Assembly (NCBI RefSeq): GCF_029846235.1
Contig: NZ_JARVWP010000007.1
Span: forward strand, 62,001-126,000
Direction: 5' to 3'
DNA: 64,000 nt
DNA from: Bradyrhizobium sp. CER78
GTDB lineage: Bacteria > Pseudomonadota > Alphaproteobacteria > Rhizobiales > Xanthobacteraceae
Program-made: the position numbers and the translations under genes
Shown: in pieces, positions 25,323 to 34,278 of the stretch
Layout of the letters: every line of letters starts with the position of its first letter
Position numbering within the stretch: the stretch's first letter is position 1
Notes under the pieces: generated by a model
What the model was told of the DNA's origin: nothing
What the model saw: the letters and a program-made list of their open reading frames with translations, nothing else
Database searches by the model: none

Positions 25323-26081
25323 ATGCGACGGGAAGACGTTCTCAAGCAGCTGACGACGCCGATCGGCGCACCGGCATTTCCCCGCGGACCGTTTCGCTTC
25401 AACAACCGCGAATACCTCAATATCCTGTATCGCACCGATATCGACGCGTTGCGCGCCGTAGTCCCCGAGCCGCTGGAGATCGACGATCCGCTGGTCCGCT
25501 GGGAGATCATGCGGATGCCCGACACCTCGGGTCTCGGCGACTACACCGAATGCGGCCAGGCGGTCCAGGTGCGCTTTGGCGACGAGAAGGGTGAGTACCT
25601 TCACGCGATGTATCTCGACAATTTGCCGGCGCTGGCGTCCGGCCGCGAAATCAGCGGCTACCCAAAGGTGATCGGCAAGCCGAGGCTCTACGTCGATTCC
25701 GACACGCTGGTGGGCACGATGGATTACGGCACGCTGCGGGTTGCGACCGCGACAATGGGCTACAAGCACCGTGCGCTGGACCTCGAGAAGGCAAAGGCCG
25801 AGATCTGCGTGCCGACCTTCATGCTGAAAATCCTGTGGACCTATGACAGCCCGAAGCCGGCGGGCGAGCCACGCATCTGCGAGCTGCTGCGCTCCGAGAT
25901 CACCGACATCACCGTCAAGGGCGCATGGACCGGCCCGGCGCGGCTCGAGCTGTTCGCCCACGCATTGGCACCGATGGCCGACTTTCCGGTACGCGAGATC
26001 GTCGCGTGCAGCCACATCATGACCGACCTGACGCTGTCCCGCGCCAAGCGCTGCCACAACTATCTCGATCAGCCGCGCTGA
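25323..26081 (+). CDS. Acetoacetate decarboxylase family protein, Lys116 replaced by Val
   Basis: 252 aa with strong collinear resemblance to clostridial acetoacetate decarboxylase (TPIGAPAFPRGPF; NREYLNILYRTDIDAL; MGYKHRALD). The Schiff-base lysine is K115 in SGYPKVIGKP, but the next residue, Lys116 in the classic enzyme, is Val here. In the clostridial enzyme Lys116 is linked to lowering the pKa of Lys115, so activity or substrate may differ. The start ATG 25323 has GGGAGGAG upstream. It is first in an operon with a 3-hydroxyacyl-CoA dehydrogenase and a CoA-transferase. Confidence 0.9.
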   Translation: MRREDVLKQLTTPIGAPAFPRGPFRFNNREYLNILYRTDIDALRAVVPEPLEIDDPLVRWEIMRMPDTSGLGDYTECGQAVQVRFGDEKGEYLHAMYLDNLPALASGREISGYPKVIGKPRLYVDSDTLVGTMDYGTLRVATATMGYKHRALDLEKAKAEICVPTFMLKILWTYDSPKPAGEPRICELLRSEITDITVKGAWTGPARLELFAHALAPMADFPVREIVACSHIMTDLTLSRAKRCHNYLDQPR

Positions 26082-26102
26082 GCGGGCGCGCCGGAGGAAA
26101 CC

Positions 26103-27077
26103 ATGCCATCATCCGCAGATCGTGCCGTCGTGCTCAACCGGTATCGCAATGTGTGCGTGATCGGAGCCGGCGTCATCGGATCCTCTTGGGCAGCGCTGTT
26201 TCTCGCGCACGGGCTCAACGTCGTGATCAACGACCCGCAGCCCGACATCGAGGCTGTCGTCAAGGCCGCGCTGATCAAGATCGCACCGACGCTGCTGAAG
26301 CTTGGTCTGCCGCATGAGGGGTTGGAGCGCAACCTGCGCTTCGAGCCGGACCTGGCGCGCGCCGTCGCCGGTGCCGACCTGGTGCAGGAGAACGGTCCGG
26401 AGAAACCCGAATGGAAACAGCAGCTCTGGGCGCGGATCGAGGCTGCGGTACCGAAACATGCGCTGTTGCTGTCATCCAGCTCGGCGCGGCCCGCCACAGA
26501 GCAGGCACAAGAGATGAAGGATGCAAGTCGGCTGCTGGTCGGCCACCCCTTCAATCCGCCGCATCTCATTCCATTGGTCGAGGTCGTTCCCGGCGACCGA
26601 ACCGATCCGGCAGCGACCGCCGACGCCGTGGCGTTCTATGAGGCGCTCGGCAAGGTGCCGCGCGTGCTCAAGAAGGAGATCCAGGGTTTTGTCGCCAACC
26701 GGCTGCAGCGCGCGATCATGCGCGAGGCCTGCTATCTGGTGCAGGAGGGCGTCGTCACGGTCGACGAGTTGGACGATATCGTCACCAGCTCGATCGGCCT
26801 GCGCTGGGCGGTGAACGGGCCATTCAGCTCGTTCCACATGGGCGGCGGACCGAACGGGCTCGAATCGTTCTTCCAGCACCTCGGCAAGAACATGGCCGCG
26901 TCGTTCAAGGTGATTCCGCAAGTCGACCTCGACGAGGCGCTGCAGCGCCGGATCATCGACCAGGCTGCAGCGTCGTTCGGCAGGACGCCGATTCCGCAGA
27001 TGGAGCGCGCACGCGACGACACCCAGGTGGCGCTGCTGCATGTGCTGGCGGCACGCAACGGAAGGGATCGCACATAA
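26103..27077 (+). CDS. 3-hydroxyacyl-CoA dehydrogenase family protein
   Basis: 324 aa. The N-terminal NAD-binding Rossmann fold has VIGAGVIGSSWAALF (residues about 18-32), and the C-terminal domain has GFVANRLQRAIMREA. The catalytic His is in VGHPFNPPHLIPLVEV. Length and motif match the short single-function group that includes L-carnitine dehydrogenase and lambda-crystallin-like enzymes rather than the large FadB type. It lies 21 bases after the decarboxylase gene. It could form the beta-keto acid that the decarboxylase splits. The substrate is not determined. Confidence 0.9.
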   Translation: MPSSADRAVVLNRYRNVCVIGAGVIGSSWAALFLAHGLNVVINDPQPDIEAVVKAALIKIAPTLLKLGLPHEGLERNLRFEPDLARAVAGADLVQENGPEKPEWKQQLWARIEAAVPKHALLLSSSSARPATEQAQEMKDASRLLVGHPFNPPHLIPLVEVVPGDRTDPAATADAVAFYEALGKVPRVLKKEIQGFVANRLQRAIMREACYLVQEGVVTVDELDDIVTSSIGLRWAVNGPFSSFHMGGGPNGLESFFQHLGKNMAASFKVIPQVDLDEALQRRIIDQAAASFGRTPIPQMERARDDTQVALLHVLAARNGRDRT

Positions 27078-27203
27078 CCGGCTCGCCTCGGGCGGCATGC
27101 AATCGCAGGCCCAAGGGGTGCTGTTTCGAGACAAGGTCATCCGGTCGGCGACACCCGACGAGCCTGGAATGATTCCAAAGCAATCGAGCGGAGACGGACT
27201 CAT

Positions 27204-28403
27204 ATGAGCATCTTCGAGGGTTTGAAGGTCATCGACTGCGGCAGCTTCATCGCCGCCCCGACCGCAGCAACGCTGTTGGGAGATTTCGGCGCCGACGTGA
27301 TCAAGATCGAACCGCCCGGCGCAGGCGACGCGTTCCGTCAGGTGCCTAAACTGCCGGGCATGCCGAGATCCGACCAGCCCTATGGCTGGCTGCTCGATAA
27401 CCGCAACAAGCGCGGCCTCGCGCTCGATCTGTCAAAACCCGAAGGCCAGGCGGTGCTGCACCGCCTCGCCTCGACCGCGGACGTGTTCATCACCAATTAT
27501 CCTCTCGCCGTCCGCAAGAAGCTTTCGATCGGCTACGAGCGGCTCGCCGCGATGAACGATCGGCTGATCTACGCATCCTTCACCGGATATGGCGAAACCG
27601 GCGACGAGGCAGGAAAGCCGGGCTTCGATGTCACTGCCTACTGGGCGCGCTCAGGCCTGATGGACATGGTGCGGAGCGACGCCAGCACGCCGCCTGCACG
27701 GGCGCTCGCCGGCATGGGCGACCATCCGTCCGGCGTTTCGCTGTTCGCGGCGGTCGCGGTAGCGCTGTATCAGCGCGAGCGTACCGGCCGCGGCACCCAG
27801 GTCGGCTCCTCGTTGCTGGCGAACGGCGTCTGGTCGAACGGCATCATGGCGCAAGCGGCGCTGTGCGGGGCGACCTTCACGCCACGACCGCCGCGCGAGA
27901 ACCTGTTCAATGCGCTCGGCTGTTACTACCGCTGTCGCGACGGCCGCTGGCTGCTGCTCGCGATCGTCAACGAGCAGCGCGACTTTCCGACCGTCGCGAA
28001 ATGCCTCGGCCTCGACCACCTGCTCACTGATCCACGCTTTGCCAAGCAGACCGACCGGTTCGCCCGCTCGGCGGAACTGATCGCGCTGTTCGACGCGGCC
28101 TTCGCGACGCGCGACCGCGACGAGTGGCGCGCGCGGCTCGATGAGGCAGGCATCGTCTTCGAATGCGTTGCCGAGATGGGCGACCTGTCCGCCGACCGGC
28201 AAATGCTGGCAGCAGGCGTGCTGGTGCCGTTCGAGAACGACGCAATGTTGACCATCGACAGCCCGTTCTTTGTCGACGGCGCGACCAAGGTGAAGCCGCG
28301 CAAGGCACCCGCGGTCGGCGAACACAGCACAGAGATATTGCGGGAAGCCGGCTACGATGACGCGGCCATCGCCGGAATGCGCGACAGCAAGATCCTTGCA
28401 TGA
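27204..28403 (+). CDS. CoA-transferase family III (CaiB/BaiF)
   Basis: 399 aa with the family III layout: N-terminal LEGLKVIDCGSFIAAPTAA-like start (FEGLKVIDCGSFIAAP), the Asp nucleophile region around residue 160-170 (GMGDHPSGVSLFAAVA), and the GxxxVxxxLL-like GTQVGSSLLANGVW. It moves CoA between organic acids. With the upstream dehydrogenase and decarboxylase it would handle a short or medium hydroxy/keto acid. The 126-base gap before it holds no clear promoter. Confidence 0.92.
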   Translation: MSIFEGLKVIDCGSFIAAPTAATLLGDFGADVIKIEPPGAGDAFRQVPKLPGMPRSDQPYGWLLDNRNKRGLALDLSKPEGQAVLHRLASTADVFITNYPLAVRKKLSIGYERLAAMNDRLIYASFTGYGETGDEAGKPGFDVTAYWARSGLMDMVRSDASTPPARALAGMGDHPSGVSLFAAVAVALYQRERTGRGTQVGSSLLANGVWSNGIMAQAALCGATFTPRPPRENLFNALGCYYRCRDGRWLLLAIVNEQRDFPTVAKCLGLDHLLTDPRFAKQTDRFARSAELIALFDAAFATRDRDEWRARLDEAGIVFECVAEMGDLSADRQMLAAGVLVPFENDAMLTIDSPFFVDGATKVKPRKAPAVGEHSTEILREAGYDDAAIAGMRDSKILA

Positions 28404-28448
28404 CACGCTGACCGTCAGGCGATGCCTGACAGGTTCATGGCGCGCGCG

Positions 28449-28663
28449 AAAAGGCCGCGCCCTCGGTTGAGGAGCGCGGCCAGTCTCGAGGCGCCCGAAC
28501 CGGGGGGCACCACAGCGGCGGTGCGGCGCAGCTGAGGTTCGGAAGGCACCTCGGAGAGGAATCAGCTAGAGCCTGAGGTGCGCCAGTGCCGGCCGATGGA
28601 TCGTGTTACCGCGAGTCGCCCCACACATCTCAACCCCTTGACCAACCATTGCGTTTCCGGTCG
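28449..28663 (-). ncRNA. Candidate small RNA under AraC-type operator E
   Basis: Operator copy E (28695-28735) points leftwards, with a TAGACT -10 (28670-28675) 23 bases after its second half-site, predicting a start near 28663. No gene follows on that strand. About 185-210 bases on is a strong hairpin ending in TTTT (28453-28481). The stretch between has no convincing open frame: one 27-codon frame begins ATGGTTGGTCAAGG, without a good ribosome site. This predicts a transcript of about 215 nt. It is an inference from promoter and terminator only. Confidence 0.35.
28453..28481 (-). terminator. Strong intrinsic terminator
   Basis: The stem GGCCGCGC / GCGCGGCC continues into CCTC / GAGG with a GGTT loop and one bulged base. 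On the minus strand it is followed by TTTT. It would end transcripts from the AraC gene at 28787 and any transcript starting at operator E. Confidence 0.75.
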
Positions 28664-28694
28664 ATGGCCAGTCTATGCACGGAGTTCGTCTGCG

Positions 28695-28735
28695 AGGAGG
28701 TTCGACGAGGCCAGTTCAGAGGTGACTTATGGACA
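28695..28735 (-). promoter_or_regulatory. 41-bp bipartite AraC-type operator, copy E (no annotated target)
   Basis: Minus strand: TGTCCATAAGTCACC, 12-bp spacer, TCGTCGAACCTCCT, then 23 bases to TAGACT (28670-28675). The second half is less conserved than in copies A-D, but the ACC and spacing hold. It lies 52 bases beyond the AraC stop at 28787 and faces a gene-free stretch. Confidence 0.65.
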
Positions 28736-28786
28736 CAGCCCGCGATGACGAACGATCAAGCGTCGTGCCGCCCTGCCCCGCGGCCT

Positions 28787-29860
28787 TCACATCGGCGAAG
28801 AAACCCGGAAATCGGATGGGCTCTTGCCGGTCCAGCGGATAAAGGCATGCCGGAAGTTGGCGGCGTCGCTATAGCCCAGCCGGCTCGCGATTTCCTCGTT
28901 GGTCATCGCGGTCTTGCGCAGGTATTCGATCGCAAGCCGCGTCCGCACCTCCGCGAGGAGCTCGCGATACGATGTGTCCTCGGCCTCGAGCCTTCGCCGC
29001 AGCGCCCGGGGATGCATCGAAAGCCTCTCGGCGATCGCCTCGATGTTCGGATACCTGCCGGGCTGCTCGATCAGCACGCGCCGGACGTCCACCGCGATCC
29101 CGCCCGCCTGGTTGACTTCGGACAACACCTGCTCGCACATCTCGCGCGCCATCCCGTGGGTGCGGGAGTCCGCCAGCGCCACCGGTCCATCGGCTTGCGA
29201 CAACTCGTATCTGTATTCATTGCCCCGCTGCTGAAACAGAACCGGGCAGTCGAAGATCGCCTGATAGGCAGCAGCATGCGCCGGTTCGCCATAGGCAACG
29301 GAAATCCGCGAAAAGCGGAACGATTCGCCCGCCAGATCCTTCATGGTCGTCAAGTGCGACGACAGCGCAAACTCGGCCGCGAAGCGATGCACGTCCTGTG
29401 TTGGATTCGGCCAATGCAGCGGCTCGAACGCGCAGACGACGGCTGCGCCGTCATACGAATATTTCGCGTCGCAAAGCGGGCCGACGACCCGGAGATATCG
29501 ATTGGCGAAGGTCCGCACATCGTCATAGGTCGCGCTGCTCAGCAATGCATACCCGTACATTCCGTGCGCTGTCACACGCATCCGCTGTCCGGCGCGAAGC
29601 GCAAGCGTCGGGTCGTTCGACAGCCGCAGCGCATTGCGAACCACAATGTCGATCTGCCGGTAGGAGATACGCGTCGTGTGCGCTTCGAGCTTGTCATCGG
29701 TCAGGCCCGTGCCTGCCAGCGCCACGGACGATCGGACGTCCAGCCTGCCAAGCTCGGCAATGATGGCCGCAATCAACTGCGCCGAATAGACATATTGGTC
29801 GAAATCCGGCGGCAATTGACATGCGGGCACGGCGTCTCGCGGGCGCCCTCCAGCGCTCAT
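28787..29860 (-). CDS. AraC family regulator with Arabinose_bd-type N-domain (paralogue 3)
   Basis: 357 aa, the closest in this window to the gene at 23993 (shared ISYRQIDIVVRNALRLSNDP, HGMYGYALLSSATYDD, and a C-terminal AANFRHAFIRWTGKSPSDF). N-terminal sensing domain, C-terminal double HTH. The ATG has an AGGAGG site 6 bases upstream. Its own promoter region (29861-30027) has no copy of the 41-bp element. It is convergent with the CoA-transferase gene. With its two paralogues it forms a set that may share or compete for the same operators. Confidence 0.92.
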   Translation of the reverse strand: MSAGGRPRDAVPACQLPPDFDQYVYSAQLIAAIIAELGRLDVRSSVALAGTGLTDDKLEAHTTRISYRQIDIVVRNALRLSNDPTLALRAGQRMRVTAHGMYGYALLSSATYDDVRTFANRYLRVVGPLCDAKYSYDGAAVVCAFEPLHWPNPTQDVHRFAAEFALSSHLTTMKDLAGESFRFSRISVAYGEPAHAAAYQAIFDCPVLFQQRGNEYRYELSQADGPVALADSRTHGMAREMCEQVLSEVNQAGGIAVDVRRVLIEQPGRYPNIEAIAERLSMHPRALRRRLEAEDTSYRELLAEVRTRLAIEYLRKTAMTNEEIASRLGYSDAANFRHAFIRWTGKSPSDFRVSSPM

Positions 29861-30027
29861 GGTCGTCCTCCTCCTGATGTAGATTCTAGCTCCAAATCGA
29901 AATCATTCGCAATGCTGGCGGCAGCCAACGGGCCTCCGCTATCCCCAACATCGGGGGAGCGCGCGCACAGGGCGATGCCCGCGGCTCGAGCTCGTTCTCG
30001 GATGCTCCGCCGCAGTCGTGGTTCGCG

Positions 30028-31425
30028 TCAGCACTCCACGACGTTCACCGCAAGACCGCCCAACGACGTTTCCTTGTATTTGGACTTCATGTCTTCGCCG
30101 GTTTGCAGCATCGTCTTGATGACGGCATCGAGTGAGACATAGTGCTTGCCGTCGCCGCGCAACGCCATTCGCGCGGCGTTGATCGCCTTGATGGCACCCA
30201 TCGCGTTGCGCTCGATACAGGGGATCTGCACCAGTCCGCCAACGGGATCGCAGGTGAGACCGAGATTGTGCTCCATGCCGATCTCGGCCCCGTTCTCGAC
30301 CTGTGCCGGCGTACCGCCGAGCACGGCCGTCAGGCCGCCCGCGGCCATCGAACAAGCGACGCCGACCTCGCCCTGGCAGCCAACTTCTGCGCCGGAGATC
30401 GAGGCGTTCGCCTTGTAGAGCATGCCGATCGCGGCCGCGGTGAGCAGAAAGGTGATGACGCCATCGTCGGTCACGCCGGGACTGAACTTGACGTAATAGT
30501 GCAGCACAGCCGGGATCACGCCGGCGGCGCCATTGGTCGGCGCGGTCACGATCCGTCCGCGCGCTGCATTCTCCTCGTTGACCGCCATCGCGAAGGCGTT
30601 GACCCAATCCATCGCAGCGAGCGGATCGACGCCCTCGGTATCGCTGTTTCGGACCGATAATTCGCGATAGAGCGCCGGCGCACGACGGCGAATGTTCAGC
30701 GGGCCAGGCAACGGTTCGGCCGCGCCCGCATTGTCGATCCCGAAGCCGCGGTCGACGCATTGCTTCATCGCATCCCAGATATTCAGGAGACCGGCCCGGA
30801 CCTCGGCCTCGGTCCGATAGACGCATTCGTTGGCGAGCATCATTTCGGCGATCGAGCGGCCACTCTCCTGCGCGCGCGCCACCAGCTCGGCGCCCGTGCC
30901 GAACGGATATGGCCAGATCGAAGGCGCGCCGTCGGCACCTTCAGGCGCATCGTCAAAGCCGCGCTCGATCACGAACCCGCCGCCAATCGAAAAGTAATAG
31001 CGCTCCGCCAGCAGCGTATCGTCGGCCGCGAACGCCGCGAGGCGGATCCCGTTGGGATGTTCCGGCAGCGCACTGTCGGGCTTGAACACGATGTCGCGTC
31101 CGCGCCGGAACGCGACCGGATGAACATCGAGCAGCCGCAACTCGCCGGAGCGCCGAATGTCGGCAAGCCGCGGTGCTACCTGGGCCGGATCGACCGTATC
31201 GGGCTTTTCGCCGAGCAGGCCGAGGATCACGCCGAGGTCGGTCGCATGCCCTCGTCCGGTGGCGCCCAGCGATCCATAGAGATCGGCGCGGACCTGCACC
31301 GTTCTCCTCAGAAGGCCATCGCGCTCGAGCGCACGGACGAATTGTCCGGCCGCGCGCATCGGCCCCACCGTATGCGAACTCGAGGGGCCGATGCCGATCT
31401 TGAAGATGTCGAAAACCGAAAGCAT
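30028..31425 (-). CDS. sdaA: L-serine ammonia-lyase (iron-sulfur, single chain)
   Basis: About 465 aa, the fused alpha/beta form. It starts SVFDIFKIGIGPSSSHTVGP (residues 3-22). The C-terminal iron-sulfur region has GCQGEVGVACSMAAGG and CDPVGGLVQIPC. It converts L-serine to pyruvate and ammonia using an oxygen-sensitive 4Fe-4S cluster. ATG 31425 overlaps the upstream hydrolase stop by one base, so it is in an operon with an M20 hydrolase and a DUF3100-like membrane protein. A seryl or acyl-serine compound may be the pathway substrate. Confidence 0.95.
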   Translation of the reverse strand: MLSVFDIFKIGIGPSSSHTVGPMRAAGQFVRALERDGLLRRTVQVRADLYGSLGATGRGHATDLGVILGLLGEKPDTVDPAQVAPRLADIRRSGELRLLDVHPVAFRRGRDIVFKPDSALPEHPNGIRLAAFAADDTLLAERYYFSIGGGFVIERGFDDAPEGADGAPSIWPYPFGTGAELVARAQESGRSIAEMMLANECVYRTEAEVRAGLLNIWDAMKQCVDRGFGIDNAGAAEPLPGPLNIRRRAPALYRELSVRNSDTEGVDPLAAMDWVNAFAMAVNEENAARGRIVTAPTNGAAGVIPAVLHYYVKFSPGVTDDGVITFLLTAAAIGMLYKANASISGAEVGCQGEVGVACSMAAGGLTAVLGGTPAQVENGAEIGMEHNLGLTCDPVGGLVQIPCIERNAMGAIKAINAARMALRGDGKHYVSLDAVIKTMLQTGEDMKSKYKETSLGGLAVNVVEC

Positions 31426-32594
31426 CAGGCAGCAGGCAGTTGTTGCTTCACCAGTTCGACCCAATACGCGGCGCCGAGCGGCAGGATGGCGTCATTGAAA
31501 TCATAGTATGGATTGTGCAGCGGCGGATCGTTGGCGGTTTCGCCTGCGCCGATGCAGATATAGGCGCCCGGGCGCTCCTGCAGCATGAAGGCAAAGTCCT
31601 CAGATCCCATCGCTGGCTTGATGTCGGTTTGCACCTGTTCGGCGCCGACGAGGATTGCGGCCGCCGCAGCCGCGGCATCGGTTTCCGCGGGCGTGTTGAT
31701 CACGCCCGGATAGCCGCGCATGTAGCTCAGATCGATCTTTGCGCCATGGGTTTGCGCAACGCCGGCGCAGACCTGCTTCATGGCTGCCTCGACATGATCC
31801 TGCACCTCTGCGTCCAGCGTCCGCACCGTGCCGCGCAATGTAACGGTTTCGGGCACCACGTTCCAGGTGTCGCCGCCATGGATCTGGGTGACGCTCACGA
31901 CCGCTGCGTCCATCGCGCCGATCCGGCGGCTCACGATACCTTGCAGCGCGGAGACGAGATCGGCCGACACCAGGATGGAATCGATGCCTTTCTCAGGCGT
32001 CGCGGCGTGGCAACCGCTCCCGGTCACCACGATCTCGAACGTATCGAGGAAGGCCGTCGCAATGCCGGTCCTGATCGCGAATTTTCCACGCGGGATGTTC
32101 GGAATGTTGTGCATGCCGTAGACCGCGTCGGCCGGAAAGAGCTTGAACAGACCCTCCTCGACCATCTTCCTGCCGCCCCCTTCATTCTCCTCGGCGGGCT
32201 GGAAAACGAAATGGACGGTGCCGCGGAACGGCCGGTGACGGGCGAGATGAACGGCGGCGCCGAGCAGCATCGTGGTGTGGCCGTCGTGGCCGCAGCCGTG
32301 CATCTTGCCGGCACGGGTCGACTTGTACGCGCGGTCCCCCAGTTCCTGGAGATCAAGCGCGTCCATGTCGGCTCGCAGCGCGATCGTCGGCCCCTCGCCG
32401 TTCTTCAACGTTCCGACCACGCCCGTTCCGGCGAGGCCGCGATGGACCGGGATCTGCATCTCCATCAACGCATCGGCCACGAGTTGGGCGGTGCGGTGCT
32501 CTTCGAACGCGGTTTCCGGGTTGGCATGGATGTCATGACGCCAATCCCGCATCCGAGCACAGATATCGTCGGCGATTCCAAATTCCTTTGACAT
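31425..32594 (-). CDS. M20 family amidohydrolase (hippurate hydrolase-like)
   Basis: 389 aa. Metal-binding motifs are MHGCGHDGHTTMLLG (about residues 99-113) and FQPAEENEGGG, with the dimerisation domain between. Family members hydrolyse N-acyl amino acids such as hippurate, or the amide bond of dipeptides, in the cytosol. Between a membrane protein and serine deaminase, it could release L-serine from an N-acylated or peptide form that the deaminase then degrades. Confidence 0.93.
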   Translation of the reverse strand: MSKEFGIADDICARMRDWRHDIHANPETAFEEHRTAQLVADALMEMQIPVHRGLAGTGVVGTLKNGEGPTIALRADMDALDLQELGDRAYKSTRAGKMHGCGHDGHTTMLLGAAVHLARHRPFRGTVHFVFQPAEENEGGGRKMVEEGLFKLFPADAVYGMHNIPNIPRGKFAIRTGIATAFLDTFEIVVTGSGCHAATPEKGIDSILVSADLVSALQGIVSRRIGAMDAAVVSVTQIHGGDTWNVVPETVTLRGTVRTLDAEVQDHVEAAMKQVCAGVAQTHGAKIDLSYMRGYPGVINTPAETDAAAAAAAILVGAEQVQTDIKPAMGSEDFAFMLQERPGAYICIGAGETANDPPLHNPYYDFNDAILPLGAAYWVELVKQQLPAA

Positions 32595-32617
32595 ACGTAG
32601 GTCTACCTGTCGGTTGC

Positions 32618-33967
32618 TTAGCGATGGAAGAATTCGGCGATCAATGTCGCGCCGAGGAACGTGCCTGCGGCGGCCGTCAGCGAGACCACCACGATACGCC
32701 AGCTCAGCTTCCTGAAGATCGGAAGGTCCTTGGCCACCGAGAAGCCGGCGAGCGTCAGCACGGGGGTCGTGAAAGCCAGGAAGTTCAGCTTGTCGACCGA
32801 GCCAATCATCGCTTTGGAGAACGGCAGCAGGCCGGGGATGCCGAGCACGGTGGTGACCACGACCAGGATGAGAATGTGCGGCACCTTGGTCAACAGCCGG
32901 GCAAGAACGTCGACCAGCAGCACGACGGCGAGCACGACCAGGAGACCTGCCCCCGATTGCAGCAGCGGTACCTTGTAGGTGAGGGAATTGCCGATCAGGA
33001 CGCCGCCTGCGACGGTGATCCAGGCGAGCAGTGAGTCCGAGAAACCGAACGTGCCGTGCTTTGTCTCGCCGACGCTTGCGATCGACGGCCCGAGGTCTCC
33101 CAACTTGGCGTTCGAGAACCGGCCGAGCACGGGCTCCAGCCTGTCATAGAGCCAGGAACACACCGGCAGCGAGAAGAACAAGGCGAAATAGAACCCGAGG
33201 ACGGCGGTCATCAGGTTCGCCGCCGAAGCGATCGCAATCAGCTCCTTCGCCATCTCTGGAGGGTTGTGGCCGTTGATGGTGCCGATCGCGGCCGCCATCA
33301 TGCTGCCCGAGCCAACCCCTGCGCCCATCGCAAGCGAGCGCGGGTCGAAGATGTGCAGGCTGGCGACAAAACCGGCCAGCAGCGCGATGAACAGCGCGCC
33401 GAGCACGGTGCCGGTGATGTATTCGGCCAGCACGCCGCGCCCCTCTGCCGAGTTCATCCCGTACTTCTCGCCGATGATCACCAGATTGCCTTCGCGGCCG
33501 ATCGAGAAGGTCGCGCCGACCGCCTCGCGCTTGACGCCGAGCAAGAGCGCGATCGGCAGGCCGAGGACCAGCGTGCCGAAGGTATGTCCAAGTTCCTGGA
33601 AGAGCAGCGCCCAGCCGGCCTTCTGCACCTCCGGAAGCGCACCGCCGACCGTGAATGCCATCTTGACCACGAAGAGCAGCAGGCCTGCGTTGAGCAGTTG
33701 TCCCGCATAGGTCTGCAGGCCAGGCCCGATCCGCGCGGCCGCTGGCAGATAACGCGCTGAAAGGCCCCACGCGGCGGCGATCAGCAGCGCCCACACCATC
33801 GGTTGAAGCAGCACCGTGCCGGGCCCGATCTGAAACTGGACGATCCCGATCGTCTCGGCGACGGCAACGATGATCAGAACGGCAACGAACAATGTGAGCT
33901 TGCCGGAGCTTGCGGAATCGACCGCCTGAGCGGACTGGTCTGCGGACGGAGAAGAGGTCGACGTCAT
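32618..33967 (-). CDS. DUF3100-like multi-pass membrane protein
   Basis: About 449 aa with 11-12 hydrophobic segments. I match it to the DUF3100 family from overall layout and its common pairing with M20 hydrolases, without a search. Conserved-looking stretches are TFSIGREGNLVIIGEKYG and GAGVGSGSMMAAAIG. It is probably the uptake protein for the substrate of the downstream M20 hydrolase (gap about 23 bases). An older name such as glutamate-symporter-like would overstate what can be seen. Confidence 0.7.
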   Translation of the reverse strand: MTSTSSPSADQSAQAVDSASSGKLTLFVAVLIIVAVAETIGIVQFQIGPGTVLLQPMVWALLIAAAWGLSARYLPAAARIGPGLQTYAGQLLNAGLLLFVVKMAFTVGGALPEVQKAGWALLFQELGHTFGTLVLGLPIALLLGVKREAVGATFSIGREGNLVIIGEKYGMNSAEGRGVLAEYITGTVLGALFIALLAGFVASLHIFDPRSLAMGAGVGSGSMMAAAIGTINGHNPPEMAKELIAIASAANLMTAVLGFYFALFFSLPVCSWLYDRLEPVLGRFSNAKLGDLGPSIASVGETKHGTFGFSDSLLAWITVAGGVLIGNSLTYKVPLLQSGAGLLVVLAVVLLVDVLARLLTKVPHILILVVVTTVLGIPGLLPFSKAMIGSVDKLNFLAFTTPVLTLAGFSVAKDLPIFRKLSWRIVVVSLTAAAGTFLGATLIAEFFHR

Positions 33968-34278
33968 AGTGCTGGACACCTCAGGGAAATGATTGCGAGA
34001 CAATGCGGCGAACGGTGAACCAACTTGCCTGCCCAGCATCGGGGAGAACGCATGTTGCATCAATGATCGAGGCGTCCAAATTCTGTTGCATTTTTTGCAA
34101 CACTGGGGAACGCCGTTCCGGCCCGCGCAAGCCGCCGCGTGGATGATCATTCGGATGCAGCAGAGCCATCCAGTGCGGGAGCGCACTTGCCGCGAATTAG
34201 CCGCGCCGCCCGGTCTTGCCGTCACAAACGCGACCTGCGCCGGTATTGCTACGCGATTTCTCCGGCAGCGGCCTGGTG

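Noticed and set aside
28586..30142. A 518-codon open frame on the plus strand
   Set aside because: It is the shadow of the AraC gene at 28787-29860, which has both HTHs and a good ribosome site.
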